A DNA stretch of 63,248 nt from Hyphomicrobiales bacterium (GCA_004144595.1 SEEM01000017.1:1-63248); one strand, 5' to 3'. Shown: positions 9,098 to 18,307, counted from the first letter of the stretch. The notes: generated by a model from the sequence alone, not told the origin. Made by a program: numbers and translations.

Positions 9098-10233
9098 GCG
9101 GCGTGTTTGCCTTGCATTAGACGTGTCGGGGCAAAGGCTGCGATCGAGCGATTGGTTTTCTGGTCCAGCACGAGATCGCGCATGATTTCGCCCAGCACGG
9201 GCACGAGCTGGAAGCCGTGGCCGGAATAGCCGAAGCTGTGAAACAGCCCCGGTTTCTCCGGAGAAGCTCCGATCACGGGAAGGTGGTCACGGGTCTGCGC
9301 CTCGATGCCTGTCCAGCAGCGCGCAATGCGCACGCCACGGACGATCGGGAACAGATCGCTGGAGGCGCGGGCACCCTTCGCCAATTCCACGAAATTAACG
9401 CTGCTCCGCTGGCGGTCGATATCGGCGGCGCCCTGCAGCCCGCCTCCTATCACCAAGGTTCCCTGGTCCGATTGTTTGAAGGACAGCGCCCGTCCGACCA
9501 CACTGACGACGGGGCCCAGGAACGGGGCGAGCCGCTCGGTCGCCATCATCATGGAGGCGCGGACACCGAGTTCGATGACCTCGCCGAACAAGGCCGCAAC
9601 ACGCGCCGCCCAGGCGCCCGCCGTGTTGATCACGGCCGGGGCGCGGAAGCTGCGCGAGCCGCAGCGGAGCAACCAGTCGGCACCCGCCCTCTCGACGGCC
9701 TCCACGCCGCAGCCCTCGACGATCGTCACGCCGACCCGCTCGCAGGCGCTGCGAAAAGCGGCAATCGTCCGATGGGGATCTGCCGCGCCATCCTTGTGGG
9801 CCACCAACGCGCCGACGCAATGCGGGCTCAGCGAAGGGACCAGCCGCCGCAGCTCGGCAGCATCGATCATCTGCTCGTGATCGTAGCCGAGACTGCGCAT
9901 CTTGGCTTGGCGCTCTTCCAGCGCAGGCATATGGCTGTCGAACTCGGCCACCTTGAACTGGCCGTGGGAGACGAAGCCGCAATCGTCGCCGACGATACGC
10001 GATATGCGGTGCCACATATCCATGGACTCAAGCGAGATCGGTACTTCCGCTATGTCCCGCCCGAGGGTGCGCACGCCGGCCGCTGTCGCGCTCGATGCAT
10101 GGCGGCCAATCCAGTTGCGCTCGATGATCACGACGCTCCTGCCGGCGCGGGCGAGGCTCAGCGCTGCCGTCAGCCCGTGAAGGCCGCCGCCGATGACGGC
10201 GACATCGAAACCTTGTGCAGATCCCGGCATCAT
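9094..10233 (-). CDS. FAD-dependent oxidoreductase (DAO family)
   Basis: Flavoprotein of 379 residues in the D-amino acid oxidase/glycine oxidase/sarcosine oxidase superfamily. The N-terminal dinucleotide fold reads VAVIGGGLHGLTAALSLARAG and then a ribose-binding Glu (IIERNWIG). The C-terminal FAD segment is GLFHSFGYSGHGFQLVPVLG. The start ATGATG at 10233 overlaps the TGA of the upstream HcnB/OoxA-like gene; an in-frame extension beyond that would lie inside the upstream gene. It would oxidise a C-N bond of an imported amino compound, releasing a keto acid or aldehyde. The substrate is unassigned; the neighbours suggest an opine or an N-alkylated amino acid. Confidence 0.88.
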   Translation of the reverse strand: MMPGSAQGFDVAVIGGGLHGLTAALSLARAGRSVVIIERNWIGRHASSATAAGVRTLGRDIAEVPISLESMDMWHRISRIVGDDCGFVSHGQFKVAEFDSHMPALEERQAKMRSLGYDHEQMIDAAELRRLVPSLSPHCVGALVAHKDGAADPHRTIAAFRSACERVGVTIVEGCGVEAVERAGADWLLRCGSRSFRAPAVINTAGAWAARVAALFGEVIELGVRASMMMATERLAPFLGPVVSVVGRALSFKQSDQGTLVIGGGLQGAADIDRQRSSVNFVELAKGARASSDLFPIVRGVRIARCWTGIEAQTRDHLPVIGASPEKPGLFHSFGYSGHGFQLVPVLGEIMRDLVLDQKTNRSIAAFAPTRLMQGKHAA

Positions 10234-11627
10234 GCGGCGCTGTCCGGCTGATCGAGTGCCGCAAGTTCGCCCAACGTGACCGGCTTGAGCGGCGGCCTGA
10301 TACGATAGAAGCCCAATGCCTCCGGCGGACGCTGCTGGGCACTGCCGAGGATATGCATGACCGTGTAGCCGCATTGGCGGCCCTGGCACGGCCCCATCCC
10401 TGCGCGGGTGAAAGCCTTCATCTGGTTCGTGCCGGGGCGTCCGACTTCCGCGCGTTGGCGAAGCGTTCCTGCCGTCACCTCCTCGCAGCGGCAGACGATG
10501 GTCTCGTCGGATGGCGCGAAGACCTGGGGACGCGGCTCATAGAGAGCATCGAGGAAGGGACGGAAGGCGAGTTCGCGCTGGAGCAGTTTGCGGGCGGGCG
10601 CTGCTTCCGCCTCAGCCACGGCAGCCGACACCTTGCCGAGCCGGGCGGCGACCGCCAGCCCGGCGATCGCGCCTCGATGCTCGGCAGCGATGGCTCCGGC
10701 GATGCCGGCACCGTCGCCGGCGATGAACAGGCCGGGCTGCGAACTCTCGCCCCAGCCGTCGAGCACCGGCGCATAGCAGTGCTGGTCCTGCCGCCATTCG
10801 ACCTTGCAGTCGAGGGCGAGCGGCGCGTGGACCGACGGCACGAGGCCCTCATGCACGAGCAGCACCTCGGCAGGCGTCTCGTGCCAGTCTCCGCCCTGAC
10901 TGCGGTAGCGCAGGCGCTGCAGCTTGCCTTCGCCGTGGGCCTCGATCTCCGCGACATGCTTGATCGTCTTCACGCCGGCGCGCTTCAGCGCCAGAGTCCA
11001 GGCAACGCCCTTCCAGAGGTCGCCGGCCTTGCCGAGCGCCGCAGGCAGATGGCGCAGCGCCGCACCAAGGCGCCCGGGCGGGGTTGTATCGAGGAAGCCT
11101 GCAATCGCGGCGCCCGCTGCCAGAAGCTGCGTCATGTAAAGCAGCGGCAGCGGCCCGCTGCCGGCGATCCAGACCGGCTTCGCGGGCACCTGATCGGCGG
11201 TCTTCAGCAGGATCTGTCCGGCACCGACGGTCAGCACCCCCGGCAAAGTCCAGCCGGGGAAAGGGACCGGGCGCTCCTGTGCGCCGGTCGCGAGAATTAC
11301 GGCCCTGGTCGAAACGGTGCGGGCCTTGCCGTTGCTGGTGACGAACGCCTGGAAGCCGGGTTCGATCTGCCAGAGCTGCGCGCCGGGCTCATACGCCGCC
11401 CCGCAGCTTCGGAAAGCCGCTGCGCGCGAGGCACCAGCCAAATAGGAATCGCCCAGGCGCGCACCGCGCGCACTCGCAGCAACAGTCTCGACCGAACGCC
11501 AGATCTGGCCGCCCGGCGCGGGCTGATCGTCCACCACCAACACATCGAGACCGTGGCGGCGGGCGGTGACGGCGGCGGCCATCCCGGCAGGGCCCGCGCC
11601 GACGATGAGAAGATCGACCGCGCTCAT
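10230..11627 (-). CDS. NAD(P)/FAD-binding oxidase subunit with C-terminal BFD [2Fe-2S] domain (OoxA/HcnB type)
   Basis: Alpha subunit of an octopine/nopaline-oxidase or hydrogen-cyanide-synthase-like complex, 465 residues. The N-terminal FAD fold is LLIVGAGPAGMAAAVTARRHG with DDQPAPGGQIWR; the motif VILATGAQERPVPFPGWTLP is diagnostic of this family. The C-terminus has IVCRCEEVTAGTL and GPCQGRQCG, four cysteines of a bacterioferritin-associated ferredoxin-like cluster domain. It sits between the small 2Fe-2S protein (4-bp overlap) and a DAO-type oxidase (4-bp overlap). With the genes at 11624 and 11901 it forms the three-part set known for opine oxidases, which cleave opines to an amino acid and a keto acid. 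Confidence 0.9.
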   Translation of the reverse strand: MSAVDLLIVGAGPAGMAAAVTARRHGLDVLVVDDQPAPGGQIWRSVETVAASARGARLGDSYLAGASRAAAFRSCGAAYEPGAQLWQIEPGFQAFVTSNGKARTVSTRAVILATGAQERPVPFPGWTLPGVLTVGAGQILLKTADQVPAKPVWIAGSGPLPLLYMTQLLAAGAAIAGFLDTTPPGRLGAALRHLPAALGKAGDLWKGVAWTLALKRAGVKTIKHVAEIEAHGEGKLQRLRYRSQGGDWHETPAEVLLVHEGLVPSVHAPLALDCKVEWRQDQHCYAPVLDGWGESSQPGLFIAGDGAGIAGAIAAEHRGAIAGLAVAARLGKVSAAVAEAEAAPARKLLQRELAFRPFLDALYEPRPQVFAPSDETIVCRCEEVTAGTLRQRAEVGRPGTNQMKAFTRAGMGPCQGRQCGYTVMHILGSAQQRPPEALGFYRIRPPLKPVTLGELAALDQPDSAA

Positions 11628-11920
11628 GCCGACAGCATCCTGCGCCCGAGCTGGCGCGACACGCGCATGCCGTCATGCACGGTGGTCAGGCAGGTTTGAA
11701 CCGAGCCGACTCCATCGACCTCGGCCAGGCATTCGAAACACACACCCATCATACAATAGGGCGCTCGCGGCGACTGCGACACGGTCGAAGTCCGGTTCCA
11801 GCCCTCGGGCTGCCGCAGCAGGACAGCCGCGAGGTTCTCCCCGGGTTCGGCCGATACGGCCTTGCCGTCGATGAGGATCGTCACGGCCGATGGGCCGGGA
11901 TCATGCAGCTTTCGGAACAT
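11624..11920 (-). CDS. (2Fe-2S)-binding protein, small oxidase subunit (HcnA type)
   Basis: Small iron-sulfur subunit of 98 residues, Fer2_4 family. The cysteine pattern CMMGVCFECLAEVDG followed later by QTCL provides a plant-type [2Fe-2S] site, and VTILIDGKAVSAEPGENLAAVLL is the usual N-terminal beta-grasp strand. Proteins of this size form the electron-transfer part of opine oxidases, HcnABC and proline/sarcosine-type dehydrogenases. It overlaps the upstream FAD subunit gene by 20 bp and the downstream HcnB-like gene by 4 bp, which supports stoichiometric coupled translation. Confidence 0.9.
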   Translation of the reverse strand: MFRKLHDPGPSAVTILIDGKAVSAEPGENLAAVLLRQPEGWNRTSTVSQSPRAPYCMMGVCFECLAEVDGVGSVQTCLTTVHDGMRVSRQLGRRMLSA

Positions 11921-13019
11921 CGAAGCGTCTCTGATGGAAAGGGGTGAAAAAGTCAGGCAGAGCGCCGTCGACGACCGAGCGAGCGAGTTCGCGCGCGTGG
12001 AAGGCAGCCAGCGTCACGCCGGAATGGCAAAGCGCGACGAAGGCGCCCGGATGCGTCGCCGACTGCGCATAGATCGGGTAGCTGTCGGGGGTCATGACGC
12101 GTAAGCCCGCCCATTGGCGCACCAGCTTGGCCCCGGCCATATCAGGCATGATCTCGACAGTCTTGCGGCTCAGCCGCGAGGCCGCGTCGCTGGTCGTCGA
12201 CAGGTCGAAGCCGGCCTCCTCCTGCGTAGCCCCGATCATGACGGTGCCTTCGCCTGTCTGGCGTAGCCCGCTTGCCGGCAGCGGCATAAAAGGCTCGAAC
12301 CGCTCCGTCACGAGCACCTGGCCACGCTGCGGGCGCAGCGGGACGTCGAGCCCCACTTGCGAGGCGAGCGCGACCGAGCCGAGGCCGGCAGCGATGACGA
12401 TGCGCGGCGCCACCAGTTCCCCGTCATCGAGCAGCAGCCGAAAATCAGTCCCGGAGCGCTCTATCCTGCGGACCGTCGCATGGCTGCGCATGGCGCCTCC
12501 ATGGCGGATGATGCCCTCATGCAGTGCCATCAGGAGCCGGAGAGGATTTGCGTGACCATCCCGACGGCCGAAGCTGGCTCCGGACACCGACTTGCCCAGA
12601 CGCGCCTTGGGCAGAAGCTTTTCCAGTGCGCTGCGGTCGATCATCTCCCAGTCGGGCTCGGCACCACTCCACTGGTTATGAAGCCGCAGCAGCTGGGCGC
12701 GGCGGTTCTCGAAGCCATCCTCTCCCATGCAGAAGACGATGCCGCCGTTGTTCTCATAAGCGAGGTCCGCACCGCACAGAGCCTCGATCTCCCCGGCAAA
12801 CTCGCGCCAGAGGTCGACGCTGGCACTGGTCAGCCCCTGGTAGGCTGGCAGCCCGATGCCCTTGCCTTGCAGCCAGACCAGCCCGAAATTCGCCTGAGCG
12901 GCGCGATAGTCCCCGTCGCCGCCATCGAGCAGCATGACGCGCTGCTTCAAGCGGGCGAGGCCGTAGCCGATCGCGGCGCCGACGGTGCCTCCTCCGATGA
13001 CGATGATGTCCGGACGCAT
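11901..13019 (-). CDS. FAD-dependent oxidoreductase, OoxB/HcnC type
   Basis: Catalytic beta-type subunit of 372 residues, DAO superfamily. N-terminal IIVIGGGTVGAAIGYGLARL and a C-terminal FAD contact (FVALCHSGVTLAAFHARELA) define the flavin site. In OoxB and HcnC this subunit binds the amino substrate, while the HcnB/OoxA and 2Fe-2S subunits pass electrons on. It is the first gene of the six-gene operon, divergent from the LysR gene with a 90-bp gap that holds the putative LysR box. The order (C-type, small Fe-S, B-type) differs from hcnABC but uses the same three parts. Confidence 0.88.
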   Translation of the reverse strand: MRPDIIVIGGGTVGAAIGYGLARLKQRVMLLDGGDGDYRAAQANFGLVWLQGKGIGLPAYQGLTSASVDLWREFAGEIEALCGADLAYENNGGIVFCMGEDGFENRRAQLLRLHNQWSGAEPDWEMIDRSALEKLLPKARLGKSVSGASFGRRDGHANPLRLLMALHEGIIRHGGAMRSHATVRRIERSGTDFRLLLDDGELVAPRIVIAAGLGSVALASQVGLDVPLRPQRGQVLVTERFEPFMPLPASGLRQTGEGTVMIGATQEEAGFDLSTTSDAASRLSRKTVEIMPDMAGAKLVRQWAGLRVMTPDSYPIYAQSATHPGAFVALCHSGVTLAAFHARELARSVVDGALPDFFTPFHQRRFDVPKAA

Positions 13020-13090
13020 GCGATTTTCCTTGCTCCAGCGTAGCTAGGGCCGTACACGCCATTTCGTCAAAGTCCAATTTATCGCTATTC

Positions 13091-13106
13091 TATTCCAAAA
13101 GGTTAT
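13091..13106. promoter_or_regulatory. Putative LysR operator, copy 1
   Basis: TATTCC-N4-GGTTAT in the 90-bp gap between the divergent oxidase operon and LysR gene, 72 bp from the oxidase start and just ahead of the LysR start at 13110. It contains the T-N11-A pattern of LysR sites (TTCCAAAAGGTTA). AAAAGG within it may also serve as the LysR ribosome-binding site. The same 6+6 bases recur at 17065-17080. Confidence 0.6.
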
Positions 13107-13109
13107 GGC

Positions 13110-14027
13110 ATGGCGCGTCAGCTCAATCTCCGCCAGGTGGAAGCCTTCAAGGCCGTGATCGAGCACGGCACGGTGAGCCGCGCCGCCGAAGTGATGAATG
13201 TGTCCCAGCCTGCGATCAGCAAGCTCGTCGCGCATCTGGAGGAGGACACGAGCCTGCGCCTGTTCGAGAGGGTGAAGGGTCGTCTCGCGCCGACACCTAA
13301 CGGGATGCGGCTCTACGCCGAGGTCGATCGCATCTTCGCGGGTCTGCGCCAGGTCGAAAATGCCGTCGAGACCATCCGCCGCGACGAGCAGGGCCGGCTC
13401 CTCATCGGCGTCATGCCGGCCCTCTCTGGCTCCTTCATCGAGCGCTCGACATCGGCATTCCTTGCGCGGCAGCCGGGCGTGTTCTGCTCGGTGCAGTCGC
13501 GTAGTTCGCAATGGATCACGGAAGGGCTCGTGACCCGGAAGCTCGATGTCGGCTTGGTGATCGCCCCGATCGACAACCCCTACATCCTCGCCGAGCCGAT
13601 GATGGGCCATCCGGAGGTCTTCATAGCGCCGCTCGATCATCCGCTTGCCGCAAAGTCGGTCATCCGGCCCGAGGATCTGATCGGCCAGCCGTTCATTTCC
13701 TTCGATCCGGACAGCCACACCAGCCAGCGCACCACCGCGACGCTCCGCGCGCACGGCGTCGTGCCCAACACGATCATGGTGGTGAACGTGTCGCCGACCC
13801 TCTGCGAATTCGTGGCGGGCGGCGCCGGCGTCTCGCTGGTGCATCCGCTGGTCGTCGGCGGGCTGCGTGACAGGCTCGCGATCCGCCGCTTCGAGCCGGC
13901 GATCCAGCTCGACTTCTATCTCTGCCGCATCCGCGACAGCCGCAATGCGCGGCTCGTCGAGGTGTTCCTGGAGGCAACCCGCGAGGTGGCCACGGAGATT
14001 TCGCGCAGCATGCCCGCGATGGATTGA
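13110..14027 (+). CDS. LysR family transcriptional regulator
   Basis: LysR-type regulator of 305 residues. The N-terminal helix-turn-helix (residues 4-62) reads LRQVEAFKAVIEHGTVSRAA, then VSQPAISKLVAHLEEDTSLRLFERVKGR; the effector-binding domain follows (about 90-300). The sequence is close to the OccR/NocR/NodD-like group, which control opine catabolism in Agrobacterium, though this was judged only by eye. It is divergent from the opine-oxidase operon and converges with MmgE/PrpD (24-bp gap). Classical LysR behaviour would be autorepression and opine-dependent activation of the neighbouring operon. Confidence 0.92.
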   Translation: MARQLNLRQVEAFKAVIEHGTVSRAAEVMNVSQPAISKLVAHLEEDTSLRLFERVKGRLAPTPNGMRLYAEVDRIFAGLRQVENAVETIRRDEQGRLLIGVMPALSGSFIERSTSAFLARQPGVFCSVQSRSSQWITEGLVTRKLDVGLVIAPIDNPYILAEPMMGHPEVFIAPLDHPLAAKSVIRPEDLIGQPFISFDPDSHTSQRTTATLRAHGVVPNTIMVVNVSPTLCEFVAGGAGVSLVHPLVVGGLRDRLAIRRFEPAIQLDFYLCRIRDSRNARLVEVFLEATREVATEISRSMPAMD

Positions 14028-14050
14028 TGCGACAGGGCCGCCTTGGCCCG

Positions 14051-15409
14051 TCAGGCCGAAGCCCTGGCGCCGCCCAGACGCAAGTCGCGAAAGGCAGCGA
14101 AGAGCGCATCATGATCGCCCTCGCGCAGCGCCTGGACTGCGCCCAGAAGCTCAGTCCATTGCACATCCCCAGCGGTGCGGCGCGTAACGACGCGCAGCTT
14201 CTCCTCGAGCTGCTGCCAGGAGGGTGGCGCGCTCGCCTCGCCCCGTGGCCCGGTGACCTCCGAGATATAGCGCCGTCCGGCCGCCTCGACGGTCACCCGG
14301 GTGAGCGTTTCCGCAGGAAAGCGGGCCTCGATCTCCGGGTCGAGCCGCAGTGAAACCTTGCGCGCGATGGCGACGATCTCCGGCCGCTCGACCAGATCCT
14401 CAGTCAGCGGCAGCAGGGCTTCGCGGCCATGCAAGGCGACCAGGCCCAGGCAATAGGGGATGCTAAACTGGACCTCCGTGAAACCTTGCGGATCCGGCCG
14501 GTTGGTCAGCCTGAGCGCGCCGCTATAGCTGTCGACCGCGATCGCCTCGATCGTATCGGCTGTGATGTCGTGACGGGCCATGAGGTCGAGCAGCGCTTCC
14601 ACCGGCGCATGCACATGCCGGCAGCACGACAGGAACTTGAAATAGCTACGGGCGATGTAAAGCCTGCTGCCGAGCCCGGCAGCGATCTCCGCGGTGCGGA
14701 AGTGACTGTCCGTATCGAGCAGGGCGACCGGCCCGCAATGCCCGTTCTCGGCGAGTGCGAGGGCAGATATGGCCGTTACATCCGACCATGGAATGCCTTC
14801 CTTGACATCGGTTCCCTCCAGAGCCGGAAAGGCAGGCCCGGCCCCGGCATGCAGCTGGTTCGGCGCGCTGGCGCCGGCAATGGCGAAGGCCTGTGCGAGC
14901 TGGTCGGAGGGCGTGCCTTTCAGCAGCCCGGCTGCCGCGATGACGCCGTAGCCTGACCACATGCCCGTATTGGCGTAGAAGCGCCGCGCGGCGCCAACCG
15001 CAACGCCGACCTCATAGCCCACAACGATCGCCTTGAGCAGATCCTCGGCCGACGCCCCGACCTGCTGGGCTATGGCAAAGGCCGCGGGAATGATCGCGGC
15101 GCCGGGATGACCACGGGCGATTCTGTGCCCGTCATCGATATCGAGCGCTGCGGCGGCGGAACAGTTTGCCCAGACAGCCCCGAGGAGGCTGGACCGCTGT
15201 CCGGTGAACCAGATCGGATAGTCGCCTGCTCCGTGCAGCACGCTGGCTGCTCGTCGCGCGGCGCGCGGTCCCGGCGCGTCGACTCCCGCCGCCGCTGCGG
15301 CGACGAGATCGAGAATGCACCGCAACGCGGCTTCCCGCGCTTCCGCCGTGAGCGGCACTGCGCGCGCCGCATGCACATAGGCCGCGAGGGCCTCGATCGT
15401 GGTTGTCAT
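14051..15409 (-). CDS. MmgE/PrpD family protein
   Basis: Member of the 2-methylcitrate dehydratase/cis-aconitate decarboxylase fold, 452 residues. An all-helical N-terminal domain (about 1-260, with DIDDGHRIARGHPGAAIIPAA split around the GHPG motif) is followed by the small alpha/beta domain. ARGHPG and FKFLSCCRHVHAPVEAL carry the conserved substrate-binding His and Cys/Arg positions. The fold is used for dehydration, decarboxylation or isomerisation of tricarboxylates and similar acids. It follows the binding-protein gene by 19 bp and so is probably co-transcribed. In an opine setting it might process the di- or tricarboxylic keto-acid half of the substrate; this is inference. Confidence 0.85.
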   Translation of the reverse strand: MTTTIEALAAYVHAARAVPLTAEAREAALRCILDLVAAAAAGVDAPGPRAARRAASVLHGAGDYPIWFTGQRSSLLGAVWANCSAAAALDIDDGHRIARGHPGAAIIPAAFAIAQQVGASAEDLLKAIVVGYEVGVAVGAARRFYANTGMWSGYGVIAAAGLLKGTPSDQLAQAFAIAGASAPNQLHAGAGPAFPALEGTDVKEGIPWSDVTAISALALAENGHCGPVALLDTDSHFRTAEIAAGLGSRLYIARSYFKFLSCCRHVHAPVEALLDLMARHDITADTIEAIAVDSYSGALRLTNRPDPQGFTEVQFSIPYCLGLVALHGREALLPLTEDLVERPEIVAIARKVSLRLDPEIEARFPAETLTRVTVEAAGRRYISEVTGPRGEASAPPSWQQLEEKLRVVTRRTAGDVQWTELLGAVQALREGDHDALFAAFRDLRLGGARASA

Positions 15410-15428
15410 CGACCGATGCCCGCCAGGC

Positions 15429-16979
15429 TCACTTCGCCTTGACGGTCGTGAGCTCGGTGATCGGCGGAGCGAGGTTCATCGCACCCTTGAGCTCGTAGCC
15501 GAAATCGAGGCGGTCGCTATGCGCCCAAACCTGGCGCAGCTCGAAAAGCGGCACGGCGCAGACATCGTCCATGATCTTGCGCTGGGCTTCCTTCCAGAGA
15601 GCCAGCTGCTTGGCCGGATCCGCCTCGATGCGCGCGGCGTCGATCTCGGTATCTCCTGCGGAGCAGTGCGAGAAGTTCGTGACGCCCGTCGGCGTGCCGA
15701 CGATCGCACGCGAATGGAAGAACTCCGACAGATAGGTGTCGGCGATGGGGAAGCGGGCCGCCCCGTAAAAGATCATGCCGCTCAGGTTCTTGCGCGACTG
15801 CGCCTGATAGGTCGCGTGGTCGACGACCTGCATGTCCAGCTTGATGCCGGCCTTGGCCAGCTGCGACTGGATGATCTCCATGAAGGGCTGCTGGGCCGAG
15901 ATGTTCGAGACGATCGACTTGATCGTGACACCGTCCTTGAAGCCAGCCTCCGCCAGGAGAGCCTTCGACTTGGCGAGGTCGAACTTGTAGGCGCCCGAGC
16001 AATCCTCACCGAGATAGCCAGGGGGCACCACGGAGCAACCCTTGGGACCGACATCCTTGCCGACGAAGCGAACGAGATCATCGACATTGATGGCCGCCGC
16101 CACAGCCTGGCGAACCTTCAGGTTGTCGAGCGGCGGGATCGTCCGGTTCAGGCTCAGCGTGCGGAACTCGCCAGGCGCGAAGACGTCGACATTGAAGCCG
16201 CCGCGCTTGCGGGCGTTGTCGACCCAGCGCTGCTCGCGCTTGCCGTACATCAGATCGATCTCGCCGGAGCTGAAGGCGAGCTCGCGCGCGCTGTCGGACG
16301 CGATGGCCCGCGCCATGATCGTGTCGATCTTTGGCTTGCCCCGGAAGTAGTCCTTGTGCGCCGCGAGCTTCACATATTGCTGCGTGACCATCTCGACGAA
16401 CTGGAACGGGCCGGTGCCGACGGGATTGGCGCCGAACTTGTCGCCGAGTTCCTCGGCTGCCTTGCGGCTGACGATGTTGCCGCCATGGTAGTTCGAGACG
16501 CGGCCCAGGAAGTTGACGTCGGGATATTGCAGCGAGACGCGAACGGTGTAGTCGTCGACCTTCTCGATCTTCTCGATGGCGCGGAAGTCGTTTGCGAAGG
16601 TCGAACGCTTGGAATCGCCGGAGCGGGTCAGCGAGTAGACCACGTCGTCTGCGGTCAGCTCGCCCCAGCTGCCGTGGAATTTCACGCCCTTGCGAAGGAA
16701 GAAGGTCCAGACCTTTCCGTCTGGGCTGCGCTCCCAACGCTCGGCCAGATCTGCTTCCAGATCCTTGGGGTCGGCGCTGCCGGGCTTGAAGCGCACGAGG
16801 CCGTTATAGATCCAGCCGACCATGGCCTTGTCGCTCGTGGCACTGGCGCGATGCGCATCGAGGGTCGATACGTCGCCGGCGCCCGAGCTGGCCCTCAGCA
16901 CCACCTCTTGAGCTGTCGCCAGTGCAGGCAGGCAGGCGGTGAGTGCGAGGCAGGATAGCCCCAAAGCAGCCTTGATCAT
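15429..16979 (-). CDS. ABC transporter substrate-binding protein, family 5 (DppA/OppA type)
   Basis: Periplasmic receptor of the peptide/opine class, 516 residues from the chosen start. ATG at 16979 (MIKAALGLSCLALTACLPALATA) is preceded by AGAGGG at ribosome-binding distance and gives a normal signal peptide cut near TAQE; the longer frame to 17045 would add a charged stretch ahead of it. Family marks are TLDAHRASATSDKAMVGWIYNGL and the KVWTFFLRKGVKFHGS cluster. It probably serves the DppB/DppC-like permeases at 7296-9097, the only family-matched permeases nearby. A LysR-box copy lies 86 bp upstream. Confidence 0.9.
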   Translation of the reverse strand: MIKAALGLSCLALTACLPALATAQEVVLRASSGAGDVSTLDAHRASATSDKAMVGWIYNGLVRFKPGSADPKDLEADLAERWERSPDGKVWTFFLRKGVKFHGSWGELTADDVVYSLTRSGDSKRSTFANDFRAIEKIEKVDDYTVRVSLQYPDVNFLGRVSNYHGGNIVSRKAAEELGDKFGANPVGTGPFQFVEMVTQQYVKLAAHKDYFRGKPKIDTIMARAIASDSARELAFSSGEIDLMYGKREQRWVDNARKRGGFNVDVFAPGEFRTLSLNRTIPPLDNLKVRQAVAAAINVDDLVRFVGKDVGPKGCSVVPPGYLGEDCSGAYKFDLAKSKALLAEAGFKDGVTIKSIVSNISAQQPFMEIIQSQLAKAGIKLDMQVVDHATYQAQSRKNLSGMIFYGAARFPIADTYLSEFFHSRAIVGTPTGVTNFSHCSAGDTEIDAARIEADPAKQLALWKEAQRKIMDDVCAVPLFELRQVWAHSDRLDFGYELKGAMNLAPPITELTTVKAK

Positions 16980-17064
16980 GTTGGACCCTCTGAGATGATA
17001 TTCTTCTATGCTGGATGATGACGGGGACGGTTCGACTATGTCCAAGTCGAAATCACCGCATTCC

Positions 17065-17080
17065 TATTCCCAGCGGTTAT
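17065..17080. promoter_or_regulatory. Putative LysR operator, copy 2
   Basis: TATTCC-CAGC-GGTTAT, matching copy 1 at all twelve specified bases, and the T-N11-A pattern is kept. It lies 86-101 bp upstream of the binding-protein start, the same orientation and a similar distance as copy 1 to the oxidase operon. Confidence 0.6.
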
Positions 17081-17129
17081 AGAGTCCGGCTGAAGCGATC
17101 TGCCGCGGACAAGCTGTGCAGAACCCGGC

Positions 17130-18266
17130 TCAATCCTCTCGCCAGGCGACAGCGGCCGGCGCGTTCTCCTGATGAAACCGATCAGGTCTGAATGGCGCCA
17201 GTTCGTCCCGTTTCCTGCCAGCCAGGATCTCGTCGGCAATCAGCTGGCCGAGAAACGGGGCGAGCGTCACGCCACTATGCGTCACGGCGACGTAATAGCC
17301 CGCCAGCTCCCCGATCGGACCGATCGCCGGCTTGCCATCGGCCGGCAGCGCCCGCACGCCGATGCGGACAGCCTCGGCTGTGGCCTTCCCGATGGACGGG
17401 ACGACTTCTGCGGCGATCGCGACGAGTTTGTCGGCCTCGCGAAGGGCTGTTTCGACGGGAGTATGTGGCAGGACCGTGCGATCATAGTGATCCTGGCGGA
17501 TCACGAGGCGCCCTGCTCCATCTGCACGCATGTGGCACTGCGCGGCCATCACGACAGTGCGTAGATTGGCCGCGACAGGGGCCGTATAGGCAAGCATCCC
17601 GGTCGTCGGCGCGAGCGGGACGTGTAGACGCTTCTCGTCCGTGACGGAGTTCGACCAGCACCCGGTGCAATTTACGACGAAATCGGCCGCGATATCGCCT
17701 GCCGCGCAGGCAACGCCAACGGCCTTTCCGCCGCGAATGACAAGCCTGGCCGGCCCCTGCTCGGTCAGCAGCGTAACACCCAACCGCACGGCCTCGCGCA
17801 GAAGCGTATGCGCGATCAGGACCGGATCGACCCAACCCTCGTCCGAGAAAAAGCCGATCGGCGCCCCGGCCACAGCCGCCGCATCGATGTCCGGCTCGAT
17901 CTCCCTGAGCCGTGCGTGATCGATGATCTCCGCCGCATAACCCCAGTCGCGCAGGCGTTCGACGCGGTCGGTGAAGACGTCGCGATCTTCGCCGGGCGCG
18001 GCCCATTCGACGGTGCCGGCGTCATGCCACCAGCCGCCCTGCGGAAACCTGTCCCGCAAGGCGCGATGCGCCAGCATCCCGCCGATGTTCAGGTCGTAAT
18101 AGGCGCGCGGCGTCTTGCGATGGGCATTGGTCCAGGCGAAGCTTCGCGCAGAGGTGCCGTCACCGACGCGCCCAGCCTCGACCACGGTGACCTTTGCTCC
18201 GCCTTCTGCGAGCCGGAAAGCGACATTCGCACCGACGATACCGGCGCCCATCACGACGATCTTCAT
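17130..18266 (-). CDS. FAD-dependent oxidoreductase (DAO family)
   Basis: DAO-superfamily flavoprotein of 378 residues. The FAD fold starts at once, MKIVVMGAGIVGANVAFRLAEGGAKV with Glu in VVEAGRVG, which is why ATG 18266 is preferred over a TTG at 18299. The C-terminal segment GYYVAVTHSGVTLAPFLGQLIADEI completes the flavin pocket and closely resembles glycine-oxidase and opine-oxidase-like families. It lies 41 bp downstream of the opine dehydrogenase gene, so the two likely form one operon. The pairing of an NAD-linked and a flavin-linked enzyme suggests two chemically related amine substrates or two isomers. The substrate is unknown. Confidence 0.87.
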   Translation of the reverse strand: MKIVVMGAGIVGANVAFRLAEGGAKVTVVEAGRVGDGTSARSFAWTNAHRKTPRAYYDLNIGGMLAHRALRDRFPQGGWWHDAGTVEWAAPGEDRDVFTDRVERLRDWGYAAEIIDHARLREIEPDIDAAAVAGAPIGFFSDEGWVDPVLIAHTLLREAVRLGVTLLTEQGPARLVIRGGKAVGVACAAGDIAADFVVNCTGCWSNSVTDEKRLHVPLAPTTGMLAYTAPVAANLRTVVMAAQCHMRADGAGRLVIRQDHYDRTVLPHTPVETALREADKLVAIAAEVVPSIGKATAEAVRIGVRALPADGKPAIGPIGELAGYYVAVTHSGVTLAPFLGQLIADEILAGRKRDELAPFRPDRFHQENAPAAVAWRED

Positions 18267-18307
18267 GGCTGCTCGCTCGTGTTCGGTCCTGTCAGGCAAG
18301 GCCGTGC

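Noticed and set aside
15399..16958. A 519-codon + strand frame opposite the family 5 binding protein
   Set aside because: No family pattern; the opposite strand has a signal peptide, ribosome-binding site and DppA-type motifs.
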